A stretch of 64,000 bases of DNA, from contig CP154954.1 in the NCBI GenBank assembly GCA_039621445.1, positions 46,603,847-46,667,846 on the forward strand. Reading direction: 5' to 3'. Positions 20,906-31,802 of the stretch are shown here, piece by piece (position 1 is the stretch's first letter; the number at the start of each line of letters is the position of its first letter). The notes under the pieces are model-generated. The model made no database searches and was not told where the DNA came from. It was given only the letters and a program-made list of their open reading frames with translations. A program made the translations under genes and the position numbers. The stretch is from Euglena gracilis. Its lineage: Eukaryota; Euglenida; Euglenophyceae; Euglenales.

Positions 20906-23873
20906 GTGGACCATAGATTAACAGCCAACGAGGGGACGTTAATTTTGACACAGCCAGACCCTGAAAATTTAATGTCAGCAGATTTAACAGCTGAGTCTTC
21001 TAATCTGGCCATAGGGGGGCCAGCCGGGCTGTTAAATCATGCAGTGTCTAACATGGAAATAAGGAGGGATGAGGAAATGGCACTAGCACTACCTGTTTTT
21101 CAGCCCCCCGTTTTTGGACCACGGCCCACCGAATGAAATTGTTACATGATGGGGGGTGATGCTATGACTTTAGTTTGACTCTTTGGACCAGGAATTGAGC
21201 TGGAGCATAACTAACCGGGAGAGCATAATTCCCTCCCAGGTCGTAATTGAAAATCGGCTGGAAGATTGTGAGAAGAATTTGGCTGAAAAGAATGCCAGAG
21301 CACAGGCAGAACTTTTGCAACCCATTCCTGAAAATATGGGGAGGCGAACGGTTGAAATGTGCAGCCAGTTTGAGCACGAAAAACCAAAAAGCCAGGAGCA
21401 AATTCAGCAATCAGTCAGTCAATTTATTTTTTGATTCCAGGATAGGGGGAGTGCTGTGGGAAACATTGCGAACAGCCACAAACAGCTTTTGGGGATTGAA
21501 GTTAAAAGGCAGATCGAAGGAAAGTTTCATGATCTTGAGAAAAAGTTACGAGATTTTCTGGGTGGTGAACTGGCACAATTTGAGAGCCATGGAAAAGATG
21601 GCCAGATAGAATTGTTTGCACCAGGTGGGTTGATCGAACAAGTTGGAATTTGTTCGCATTCTGTTGAGGGAATTAACTCAGATTTTCAGAAGGAAATTTT
21701 TTGCAGTTCGACAAGCAAATCGTGAGCTATGCTCTGGGGTGGACAGAAAAATTGCTGAAAACGCTGCTGGGCTGAAAATAGTGGGGGAGGAATCAAAATC
21801 AAGTTTTGGGACATTGGCCCAGGAAAATCAGCAGCGATTTGACGCAACTGGAAACGAGAGCAAAGCTCTGGGGGGTAGGATCACAGCAACTGAGAAATTT
21901 CTGGGCAGCTAGGAGGTGCCTTGGGAGAAGGTGGTTGAAATGCTGGGGAAATCAGAAGCAACAATTCAACTGGATGTTTGGAGGGAAATGGCCGCCCAGG
22001 TCAGAAAAATGATGAAATCTTTGATGGAATGAAGGATGAAAATCTGAGGCAAACCCAAAAGGAAGAACACTTTTAAAAAATTGCAAACTGACATTGAAAT
22101 GGAGTGAAACAGCAATTTTTCACACTTTTGAACATGCAGACAGATTTTCAGTGTGAAAAGAGTTAACGGGATGGTTTGCAAAAAACCGTATTAAACTTTG
22201 CGGTTCGGGAAATTTCAGCCGAAAATGCACAGCAAACTGACCGCAAGGCTCCTGATGTGGCCCAGCCCAAGGCAACAAATCAAAAGAATTAAGGATTTTT
22301 TTGGAATTAAGAGGGTGTCACCGGCTCAATCATCTGGGATTTTCGGGATTAGGGGGTGACCACAACGATGCCATGTGAAGTCTGGGATGTAGATCTGAGC
22401 GGGTGCAGACCATCAAGTAGTTTGCAGGGGGTGCAGTTGCAAAAAATCAGGTCATTGGCATTTGTGCAATGGGGGAGGCACCCCAACGACCCGCAGTCAT
22501 AAGTGTTGGTAACCCAGCGGTGCAGCATGTGTTTAGAAATTTTATTGCACCCAAATTTTCGGGGAAATCTCAGGATTGGCTGCAATTTTGTGAGGATTGG
22601 CAGGCGTTTTCAAGGAAACTGAATTCTGCAGGGGGGGAAGTGAGTGAAGATTTTAAAGTTGCTCTGTTGGAGGATTGTCTTGACGAAACGAGCAAAAAAA
22701 TTCTGAAGCTCCGTCTCAATGAAGGAGGGATAATTTTAATGCCGTTTAGGGTCACCTGTAAATGACATTTTCAGGGAATCAGGAAGGTGGGGCAAAACAA
22801 AGTTGGCAGCAGGTGAGCCTTTTTAATATGGGCAAAGTAGCCCTTGAGGACTGGCTTGAGTTTCAGGCAAAGCTCAATATGGCCAAGTGCAAGGTTAAGG
22901 ATGTCGGGAAGGGGGAAGCAAAACGACATTTGTTGCAGAAACTTCCCTCATTCATCCTAAAAAGGGTTTCATATGAGAGGAAAAGGAGGCTGAATAATCA
23001 GCCACCCTTACGCCTAACGGTGCCAGTGAATAGGATTCAGAAATGGTTTCGGACAGCTTGGGGAGAATGCTTGGGAAAAGACCCACAAAAGTGTCGGAAA
23101 TTCACGAGGGGCAATTCGAAGTCATTTTCCCTGACATTTCTGCCTATGAAAAAGTCAAAAGTTTTTATGGCAAAGGGTTTGACGATTCAATCGTTTTGTT
23201 TCAGGTTCAGGAAATTGAACTAATTTCGACCACCGAGGATATTTTCAACCTCGTGAAAACAAAGTGAACACTCAGAAACAAAAATGAAGCCTTGCAAAGT
23301 TGTTTTTCATCCCCAGGCTATCAAGGGTTTAGGCGTTCAAGATCGGTTGGCGCTGAAAAGTCGACGGGGAGACAATCGGGGAGCCGGAAGGGTATACCCC
23401 GGGTAGGGCAACGAAACCTCCCCCAACCAGAAGCAAATCACAAATCAGCGAAACAGCATAACCTGATCAATCTGTTGCGTTATAATCTTCAAATGTGCAG
23501 ACATCAAGCACTTCTTCAAGGCTGACAACGGTGGAGAACCCGGCCAATGGGCAAAGACCGGTGGTGGGGGGGGGCACAATGGATCCCACCCCCGTCACAA
23601 TCAACAACGCCCTATTTTGCTAGACAAGCCCCGTGGAACAGAAACAATTTTCAGCCGTATGACAAAGGCAGCCAAGGGAAAGGAGGGAACAATTCCCAGG
23701 GATATGGGGAAAATAACACCCAATGGTATGGAGGGAACCAACAGGGGTACAAGGGGAAGGGTGGTAAGGGCAGGGGGAGACAGAAGGTTATGACCAGAAT
23801 TTCAGTGTCAAAGGGGGGAATGGCAAGAACAATAACCCTACACCAACGATCCCCACCCCATGTACGCCTTTAG
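20906..23873 (+). pseudogene. gag: Gag, unit A3
   Basis: Capsid pieces at 22469-22765 and 22762-23223. Here the second frame runs on for 153 residues because a stop present in A1 (AAATGATTTCG) reads AAATGGTTTCG. The Gly/Gln-rich C-terminus is at 23547-23873. A TGA near 23265 cuts the segment before it. Confidence 0.75.
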
Positions 23874-24187
23874 GGATGCTGGGGTAAAATTTATCAGGGG
23901 CTTAAAATCCCACGCAGTGAAACCCCCAACCCAGCTTCTAAACCCGACCCTTCCACCCATAAACACCAAACCACGGAAAATCGAACCACAAACCAAATGA
24001 CCGGGAGCGGAGCTTGGAGTGAAGACAAATTGGCTGGCCGAGGCCAGCGTGATGGAGTGAGGGAGCGGGAAGCCAAGACCCCCCGGAGCCAAGGAGAGCA
24101 GGCACGGCGAGGAGGCGGGCGAAGGAGGTATGAAGGGGAAGCGAATCCCCTCCCATTCCTTTCGCGTGCACATCCCTCCCAATTCAA

Positions 24188-25042
24188 CATGCCAATACAA
24201 AACTATCATGATTGTTTGAGTGGGAATAGGTGGGCCTCAAACAAAAAGTTGGCCAGAAACTTTCCCAGGGAATTGGACCTTTATTCTGGGAGTCATTCAG
24301 TGGAAAATTGGTTGCAGGAAAAGCGTTATGAGGCGATTTCAGTGGACATCAACCCAGGTTTTCACCGAACCCATCCCGTGGACATACCTACCGTGGGAGT
24401 ATCGAGCATACCCCCCTGCAAACTCTGAGTTCATAACGGCATTTGTGCCTTGCACGGGGTACAGCCGTGCTAAGAGGTGGGAGAAAGAAATTTGGAGTGG
24501 CAGACCAACTTGTGACAATAACTTTGTTAATCGTGGAATGTTTTCAGTATAAAATATGGTGGATTGAAAATCCCCGAACGGGAGTTTTGCCAGAAAGGCA
24601 TTGTGTGCAACACTTGAATTTTATCGATGTGGATTATTGTCAATGTTCTGACTGGGGAGACCAAAAACCCACTCGGATTTGGGGGAGTGAAAATATGTTG
24701 AGTTTGAGAACAAACTTTGTGATGGGAAAAACCTGCCCGCATTTGATTGTGAGGGAAGGGGGTGGTTTGGTTCACAAAGAACAATTTGGAGGAAACGGAA
24801 TGAGGGTGAGCATTCAACAAATATGGGGGCCACCTGAAAAATTGGTTGAGTACCTTCTTTCGGTCCTTGATTTTAAGAAGAAAAGATTTTCCTTCAGGTG
24901 TGAGGATTACGCCGTTCGAAACTCATTTGTCCAAATGATCGAGGAGAATTTTCAAATGAGGGCCGAGAGGAGAATCTTCAAAGAAGGGCCGAGGTGGATT
25001 TTTTTGCTTCTACCCAAAATTCTCAGTGCACATCATGTTTGA
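24188..25042 (+). pseudogene. C5-cytosine DNA methyltransferase, unit A3, broken
   Basis: Motif I is closer to the canonical form than in A1 (LDLYSGSHSV). Motif VI is WWIENPRTGVL and the distal block is CQCSDWGDQKPTRIW. The frameshift after VDIN is kept. The motif IV Pro is again Val. Confidence 0.85.
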
Positions 25043-26603
25043 CCGAGAAGGGAAATGCTTTGGCGGTACCATGGGGAGGGGTGGGGCACGGTTTGGTTGA
25101 ACCCCCCCTTGGTCATTTTGGCCAAAGGTTGCAAGGAAATTGCGATTGCATCTTGCGTGATTGGAGCAAAGGTTGAGTAAGGCAATTTATCGGGAGGCAT
25201 CAAAAAGTTTTATTTTCCACCCAGAAGCAAGCTTTTTGAGGTGGATTGGAAACCAATGGGGGGTGTTAGGTGGGGAGTTTGGGCCTTGTTGATAGAGGGT
25301 AATAAGTCCCCCGCTATCACCGGCAACCCCAAGAAACCTAGGGTGGTACAGTTGAAGTTACGAATGGCTAAAAGGAGGTACCCACCCACAGGGATTGAGA
25401 AATTTTTGAAGGACCGACAACTTTCGATTCGGACAAGGGTTGTTTTGGGGAACGGTGGGGAACAAAATATGGACATTTTGGTAGACACCGGTGCCGATGC
25501 TAACCTCATTAGGTAAGGGTTAGTGAGTGTGCACCTGATGTTTTCGGCCGAACACCCCTTGAGGTTTGAAACCACTAACGGTCAAGCCTTGAGTGGTGGG
25601 GGGAGGTGCACTAATGTTGTGATGAAGTTGCAAGGGGAGGTGAGTGATAACACACCACCCACATATTTTGAGTACGATGTGGAATTTTATGAAGCCAATA
25701 TCAAAGTGGACGTAATTCTATCATACCAATGGCTTGTACGTACAAAAATCGGAGTTTTTCCACATCACCGTGCCTTGGTAGTGGAGGAACCGGAATTGAC
25801 ATTTTTGTTCGGAGTGAGAGAGCACAGGAGAAAACGGCAACAAAAAGTCCCTTGCACCCTACCCCAAGGAGGGGGTGTGACAAATTTGAAAAAGTTTGGC
25901 TTTCACCTTCCGATGGAGGGTTGTGATCAAAGGGTAAAAGCCTTGGACGAAGATTCACTCAAAAATTTGGGCAGGAAGTTGGAAACTGCAAGTGAAAACC
26001 CCCTACCAATTCGCAAAATGATCATTGCAAGGGATGGGGAGGGTAGTAAAGAAACGGAATCCGAAGAGGAGGAGATAATAATAATGCTAAGAGACGAAAT
26101 TTTTGGAAGGTATGATGGAACCGTATTTCGGTCTAAGGAACAACCCGACCCACCCGTAAGAGGACCATATGGTTATGCATTCATACCTTTGCAAGAAGGA
26201 GCGCGGCCTACCCGACAAAAACCATTTTTCATGCACGGGGAACGAAAAGAAGCTTTATAAAAAATCACTCAAGATTGGACCGATATGAAATTCATCGAGC
26301 CAGCCACAACAAAACATTCAGAACGGCTCTCACAAACATTCCCCGTGCCCAAAAAGTCAGCCGATTTTCCTTGGAGGGGGTTGTTGACACGAGGGGACCC
26401 AACAGCCAATCCAGTAGATGCAACCACCGCCTTCCGAAAATCGAAGACATCCTGGTGAAGCATTGTGCAAACCAGACGTTCTCATTTTTGGATTTAAAAC
26501 AAGCCTTCCACCAACAGCCGCCTTACCCAGATAGCTGGCCTACTATAACTTGCTCCTTCACACCAAAGGGTTTTTACCAATGGAGGGTGAATGTAATGGG
26601 GTT
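24994..26603 (+). pseudogene. pol: Aspartic protease and RT N-terminal half, unit A3
   Basis: The protease motif reads LVDTGADANLIR and then stops at a TAA (25513) where sister units have CAA. The frame 25523-26260 otherwise runs without a break from the protease body into the RT N-terminus (PPVRGPYGYA, RPTRQKPFFMHGER). It ends at TAA 26258, where sister units have TTGGAA. RT motif A follows in 26275-26603 (FSFLDLKQAFHQQPP) and then RVNVMG, where a 450-bp insertion splits the gene. Confidence 0.8.
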
Positions 26604-27053
26604 CTGGCATTGGACATGTCCCTACCTTTCAGATGAATTAGGCTTCGCCAGGTAATGCACGCGTGCTGGTCATTTTTTTTCTGTACAGTCAGACCTCATG
26701 AGTTGATTGCTGGGCCCATGGGTCGTAGCCCCCTGGCGTATATCAGGATCATGGGACTGACTGAAGGTTTGGATATTTGAGTTTTTTGCTGTGGCTGAAG
26801 TTTGAAGAATTGAAGTAGAAGTTCAATTCTTCAAACTTCAGCCACAGCAAAAAACTCAAATATCCAAACCTTCAGTCAGTCCCATGAGTTGCCAATGGGT
26901 GGGAATCGAAGGCCCAAGGCGGAAGGCGAAGCAAAGGTATCACAAAACCCAAGGCGAAGCCGAAGTTAGCCAAACAGGGGGCCCGGAGTCGGGCAGCTAA
27001 AAATGTGTGAATTGCGAAGATAGCCCCCTCCCAGGCGCCGCCCCGGTTTTACA
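26604..27053. mobile_element. 450-bp insertion in RT with GGGTT target duplication
   Basis: GGGTT occurs on both sides (26599-26603 and 27054-27058). Removing the insert and one GGGTT restores the RT frame between the VMG motif and TNASQQIQQM. The insert begins CTGGCATTGG and ends GGTTTTACA; there are no clear terminal inverted repeats. It holds no coding frame. One base inside each end it has TG...CA, so a solo LTR of a small element is possible, but with one unexplained extra base. It contains the large hairpin at 26750-26886. Confidence 0.75.
26750..26886. repeat. 65-bp perfect inverted repeat, 7-nt loop
   Basis: Arms 26750-26814 and 26822-26886 are exact reverse complements around GTAGAAG. 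Units A1, A2 and B1 have only the first arm, in diverged form, followed directly by the sequence that flanks the second arm here. The second arm therefore looks like a fold-back copy of the first. Confidence 0.9.
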
Positions 27054-28022
27054 GGGTTAACTAACGCCTCACAACAAATACAACAAATGATGGATGACCG
27101 TTCAGCACCTGTAAGGATTATTGCCACCCCATACATTGATTACATTTTGGTAAGGACTACTTTCGGGGAGGGGGAGGATGTCCTCGAGGCAAACAAAAGG
27201 GTTTTGTGTATGGTTTTGGATTTACTCACCGAGGAAATTTTTGTAGTGGACTCCAAAAAAGCGAAACTATTCATCAATGAAGTGGAACTTTGTGGCCAGA
27301 TTTTTGGGGCATGGCACGCGTTGGCCGGCCCCCGGCAAATTACGCGCCATTGAAAAATGGGAGTGTACCTACAACCTTAACGGCATTAAGGGCTTTCCTT
27401 GGCTTCACAAATTATTACAACACCTACATACACATGGATGCACAAGTGGCGGCACCTTTGCAAGATAGTTTAAAGGTGTCTCAGGAGGAAGGCAAGAAAG
27501 GGAGCAAAAAAAATGCGTTGAATTCGGGGAGGTTGCACACAAAGCATTTGAACAGTTAAAGAAGTGGTTTTTTTCCGGATTAATTCTTCAAAGGGTAGAC
27601 CCCCATGGACCCTTTGCTTTGAGAGTTGATGCGAGTGGGTATGCCGTAGGACAAACTTTGGAACAACTCAAAGAAGGAAACGGCACCCCCCACCCTAAGG
27701 TACTTTGGAGAAGAAAACGGTGCTTGTTGCTTTTATGTCCCGAAAACTCACCGCGGGGCAAAGAAAATGGACCCCCCTGGACCTGGAGACATATGCCATA
27801 ATTTTGGCACTCCAAAAGTGGGAGAGTTGGATCGGTCTGCAACCCGTTTTGGTGTTGACCGATAACCAAAGTTTTGGGGCATGGGCAAAGGAAATGCTCG
27901 ACACCCAAAGTGGACCGGTGGGGAGGAGGGCACGATGGCACCAAATTTTCTCAAAATGCGACTTGAAAGTGGGGTACATTCCGGGGAAGGAAAACACTAT
28001 CGCCGGCATTTTAATTCGGTGA
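27054..28022 (+). pseudogene. pol: RT C-terminal half and RNase H, unit A3
   Basis: RT resumes with QQMMDDRS and motif C reading YIDYILV, where Y-x-D-D is expected. Thumb/connection sequence (LRAFLGFTNYYNTY) is in another frame. RNase H follows at 27620-28022 in two frames: RVDASGYAVGQTLEQ, AFMSRKLTAGQRKW, TYAIILALQKWESW, LTDNQSFGAW and PGKENTIAGIL. In the last motif the usual Asp after A is Gly, so one of the four acidic residues is lost. Confidence 0.8.
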
Positions 28023-28609
28023 GCGCACCCCGAGTCGCACGCTTTAAGGGACATTAGTAAACACGGATCGGCTGAGGATAAGAGGGAAATGGAGGAGCTC
28101 ATAAGAGAGGAGAGTGAAGATGAGAAAAATTGCTTGTTGGTCAAGTTCAAAAATCAGCCCATCGCTCGTAACATGTGGATAGGGGGGGGGGGTAACCCGC
28201 AGTGGAAAAGAGGTGGCACCCAATTTTGTGGATGATGCATCAGGGAGGGGTACCGACAGTGTAGAGAGTCCGGGAGGAATAAGCACCACCGAAGACGCTC
28301 ACTGACAAGGGCCTAGGGATTTTTGGTTCGAAAAACGGTAAGAGAAGAGTTACCTTTTGGGATGGAGTGGTCCCTGCGGGAAATTTGGTGACTAGCCCAA
28401 AACTTCCGCCTAATGAGTTACCGAGGGGGAGGGACGGAGAAGGTGTGGCCAACTCCAAGTGCAACCCCCAAGCTAACAAAATGAGTTTGGGAGAGAGATT
28501 GGGTAGTAACGTGTACCGAATGATCTACTTGGAAGGAAATTTGGCTAGCAACTCAAAATGACGGTGAGTGGCCAAATGGTGTGAAATTTCACAAAGACAG
28601 TAAAAAAAT
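28023..28609 (+). pseudogene. RNase H-integrase linker, unit A3, degenerate
   Basis: Weakly coding. It starts with ALRDISKHGSA, matching ALKDISRHGSA of the minus-strand element, then continues as Glu- and Gly/Ser-rich sequence with several stops. It corresponds to the long low-complexity linker seen in the younger element. Confidence 0.5.
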
Positions 28610-28795
28610 ATGTTTTTTGAGGAGAGGTTGTGTGTTCCACTTTCTTTTCAAGAATTAATTGTGCAAGAAGTCCATGAATTCTTGGGACATGTTGGTCCCG
28701 AAAAAGTGTGGAATTTAATCATTTTGCGGTACGCGTGGGCTGATGAAAAAAGGGCACTTGTTTTCAACGAAAGCTGTTCCAAAAATTGTGTCACG
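28610..28795 (+). pseudogene. pol: Integrase zinc-finger half, interrupted by insertion
   Basis: MFFEERLCVP and HEFLGHVGPEKVW carry the histidines of the integrase HHCC finger. The CxxC (NCVTC) is cut after its first cysteine codons by the minus-strand element. The rest of the finger is at 41867. Confidence 0.85.
28792..28795. other. Target site duplication CACG, left
   Basis: CACG immediately precedes the LTR start (TGTTTCACACC) and is repeated at 41863-41866 immediately after the LTR end (GGTCGTCA). Confidence 0.85.
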
Positions 28796-29884
28796 TGTTT
28801 CACACCCGTGCTGCCATGTCCCCCGGCAGCACTGGGGTGAAGTGGAAACCCCCGCCCCGGGCCAGTTTCCGGCGTAGGATCGTTTTTTGGCTCCTCGAGC
28901 CGACTTGTGTCGGAAATTTTTTCCCATTCTGGCCCCCCCTGTGGCCGAAACTGGGCCATCATTTCCAAGGAGGAACTTCCCAGTGGACCCTCCCCGACCC
29001 CTGAGGGGGGTGTCACTGGGATCTCCAAGGGGGGTGCCTTTGGGGTTTCAACCCCTCCCTGCTCAGCTGAACCAGTGAGAGCCAACACCCCCCCTGGGTG
29101 TCATTTCTCACAGTTTCTGGGCCAAAAAGGGGGTTTTGGGGTGAAAAATGGCCTGTGGTTGCCTGAGTTGAGGAGTCCCTCCCCCCTGCCCCTTTTCCCA
29201 CAGATGAGGTGGGGGGAAGACAAACCTCACCTTCTTCAAATGACTGATTGTTTTGTTGATCTTCCATTTGCAATTGAAATTCCAAATTCAATACTTGATT
29301 GTAATTGAATTGCCACAAAAAGTACAATGGTGCAACCGTTAAAGAGGAAAACCCTGTGAAAAGAAAGTGATTTTGATGCCCTTGATGGGCAGTTAAATTT
29401 AGGATTGAGTGCGCTGATTCCTAAGCGCTCTCAAATCCCAAATCCTTGCCCATTGCATCAAAATCAACCAACCCAGGTCAAAATCAAGGTTCCCCCCCTT
29501 GATTTTGATAAATTATGCTGAATTCCATCATTATTGAGCTTTGCAAATCCCTACAAAAACTCCAGGAACTCAGGCGCCAATCTCAGAAAAATCTGTTCCA
29601 ACCGCCTGCAAGCGCTCTCACCAAATCCAACATTTTCCCTTAAAACCAAAGGAAAAATGCAAAAAAAGCTTAAAAATATGCTAAATGGACCCAAAATGAC
29701 CATTTGGGAATACCTAGCGTCACTCAATCTCTCTCCTTGCACAACCAAACCATGGGCGCCCTAGGAGAGGGAATTTTAATGGAAATCTTTAGAAAGCCTT
29801 AAAATTAGAGCTAAACCGCCCTTAAAAAGGCCTTCTAAAGAGGAAAAACTCCGCCGCCCGGCGGTCGACCTCAAAAGGTCGTCA
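28796..29884 (-). repeat. 3' LTR of the minus-strand element
   Basis: 1089 bp, the direct repeat of 40772-41862. In element orientation it begins TGACGACCTTTTGAGG and ends GTGTGAAACA. It carries an open frame, described under the 5' LTR, and an imperfect 14-bp hairpin at 29402-29438 (GGATTGAG... / ...CTCAAATCC). Confidence 0.93.
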
Positions 29885-29896
29885 CTCCCCCCATTG
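29885..29896 (-). other. Polypurine tract
   Basis: On the minus strand the 12 bases before the 3' LTR read CAATGGGGGGAG, directly abutting TGACGACC. This is the expected place and composition for the primer of plus-strand DNA synthesis. Confidence 0.8.
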
Positions 29897-30049
29897 CGAC
29901 GAAAGTCGGGGGTTTCACCCCCCCCTCCTTCTCGCTTTCCTTGGGATGGGAAGGAAAGACACTTTGAATTTTTGCAACGCAATTGCGACAACATTGTTCG
30001 GCAACGTGCATAGGTGGTGGCGTAACGGTGAGGAGGAATCTATAACCCA

Positions 30050-30625
30050 TAGATCCCGTTCCACCACACCGAGCCCCCCCCCCACGGTTTTCACCACCGT
30101 GAAGGAAATGGGGGCCCAACACCACTCAAAAAAATCCTTTCTTGCATGGATAAAAATCAGCCCCCCCCCACGGTATTCCCAACCGTGAAGGGGATGGAGG
30201 GTCCATTATCACCAAAAATCCTTTCGGTGATAGATGAAAATCAGCCCCCCCCCCGAGGGGAAGGCCTTGGGGAAAAGCTTGCCCCCCCCCCGGTGAGAGG
30301 AGGGCTTGACTTGCCCCCCCCCCCCGAGGGGAAAGACTTGGGGAAATGATTCTCCCCCCCCGGTGAGAGGAGGGCTTGACTTGCCCCCCCCCGAGGGGGA
30401 AGACTTGGGGAAATGATTGCCCCCCCCCCCCCCTGGCGAGAGGTGGGCTTGACTTGCCCCCCCCCGAGGGGAAAGCCTTGGGCAACCGCCCCCCCCCCCC
30501 AGGCAAAGGGAGGGCTTGCCTTGCCCCCCCCCGCTGGCTGGGAGGTTGAAAAAGACAATTCATTACCTTTTTTTTTTAGAAGAAATAACATAGCCCCCCC
30601 CCCCCCCGATCAAGCCGACCGGGGT
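30050..30625 (-). repeat. G-tract tandem array upstream of the 3' LTR
   Basis: On the plus strand, runs of 8-13 C recur about every 33-37 bp between short conserved spacers (GAGGGGAAAGACTTGGGGAAA, or GGTGAGAGGAGGGCTTGACTTG shortened variants). On the element's RNA strand these are G runs, so the array could form G-quadruplexes. The block B copy (60345-60895) has the same spacers, but run lengths differ at most positions. Confidence 0.85.
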
Positions 30626-31802
30626 TTCGGGCTCCACTTGCCCAAAGGTGGGGGGTATGATTGTACAACCCAATCAAACCGATTGGAGAAAAGGACTCCC
30701 CCACGACTGTCACCGACCCGTGAGCAGGGAGAAATGAAAAATTACAGATTCCTCTTTCTTGAAAACAGGTGCGAAAACAGGTGTAGTGGTCAGAGCGAGT
30801 TGCAAACGGCAGACGGCAAAGTTACCATCTCCGCATGTTCATACATCAACTCCACCTCCTCGTCCATCAATACCAAAAATCAGCTGCTTCAGGCTTGTTG
30901 ATGGACCTGAGTAGGCAGACGAAACGGGACCACACCAAAAATACAACCAAAATCCCAATAATACAACAATACACCATCACCAATGGATAAATTCAACACC
31001 ATGACGGTGGACGGGCAATAATGCCCCCAAGTGGTGATGGTCGCCAAAGCCATTGACTCGACAATTTTTGTTGTTGTTCAAGTCGATGGGCTTCGGCGTC
31101 TTCCTTGGGTGCCGGTTTGCCTTCCCTTAGTGTGGTGGCAAACCATGCACACCGAAAATTTAGCAATGTGGCTTAGCCCAGCCAAACCGACGGGGCAACC
31201 TCAAAGCCACATTGTTATTAACCCCCCCTCCAATACTTGGAGAAGGTTGTCAAAAGAACAAACCCTCGGTTGTGCTTCCGGTGGTTTGTCCTCTTTAAGA
31301 ATTTTTGGTGAAACTTCCAAACCGGAATCCACCCACAACAACATAAACAAAACGGGTGGCAATCATGCACTCATTCAACGTTTCGCTTTTGTTGTTGTTG
31401 GCAATCTCCCTTCCCGTTCCAGGGTGGGATCCTTTGTTTGGAAATCACCCACCCGTGCAAAAAATAAGATCCCGGGCTAGTTTCCGCCTAGCCACGAGAA
31501 TCTTTCGTTCACCCGTGAAATCATTTCACGGGAGTTCAATGGAAAATGACAGAAAAAACAACGGGGCAATGAAATATCCTCGATTGCCCACACCATTCTC
31601 ACCCAAACCAGGGTGTGGTGGTGTTTGAAGATTTCAGGGAGAAATAAAAAATGAAATCAATGACGAGGAAACTCCCGTCATTTTCCCAGGGCCTCAGCCC
31701 TGTGATGGTGTCCACCTGCATCTGTGAAGGGGCATAGAGTGGGACCTCCCCCTCCCCAGGCAACCACCCCGGGCCCTTTTCACCTCTCCTTTCCCCCTTT
31801 TC
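30626..31802 (-). other. 3' untranslated region of the minus-strand element
   Basis: No homology to coding domains on the minus strand between the chromodomain stop (31803) and the G-tract array. The plus strand has a 149-codon open frame (31031-31480) that I regard as chance. It is conserved in block B at 60908-62084. Confidence 0.6.

Larger units (their letters stand above)
20559..28795 (+). mobile_element. Array unit A3: most complete forward element, 5' segment
   Basis: After the shared 6.2-kb unit it continues through RT, RNase H and the start of integrase. It is then interrupted at 28795 by the minus-strand element and resumes at 41863. It shares private variants with unit B2 (e.g. GATGGAATGAAGG near 22025), which occupies the same place in block B. 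Confidence 0.85.

Noticed and set aside
30050-30625. CRISPR-like array: regular short repeats with spacers
   Set aside because: The repeated part is homopolymer C plus near-identical spacers, it lies inside a eukaryotic retroelement, and no cas-like gene is present.
30240-30850. Gly-rich minus-strand frames over the G-tract array
   Set aside because: They are forced by the G runs in all frames and change frame between blocks A and B with run length.
31031-31480. 149-residue plus-strand open frame in the 3' untranslated region of the minus-strand element
   Set aside because: It is antisense to the element, has low-complexity composition and no domain. Conservation in block B is explained by recent duplication.
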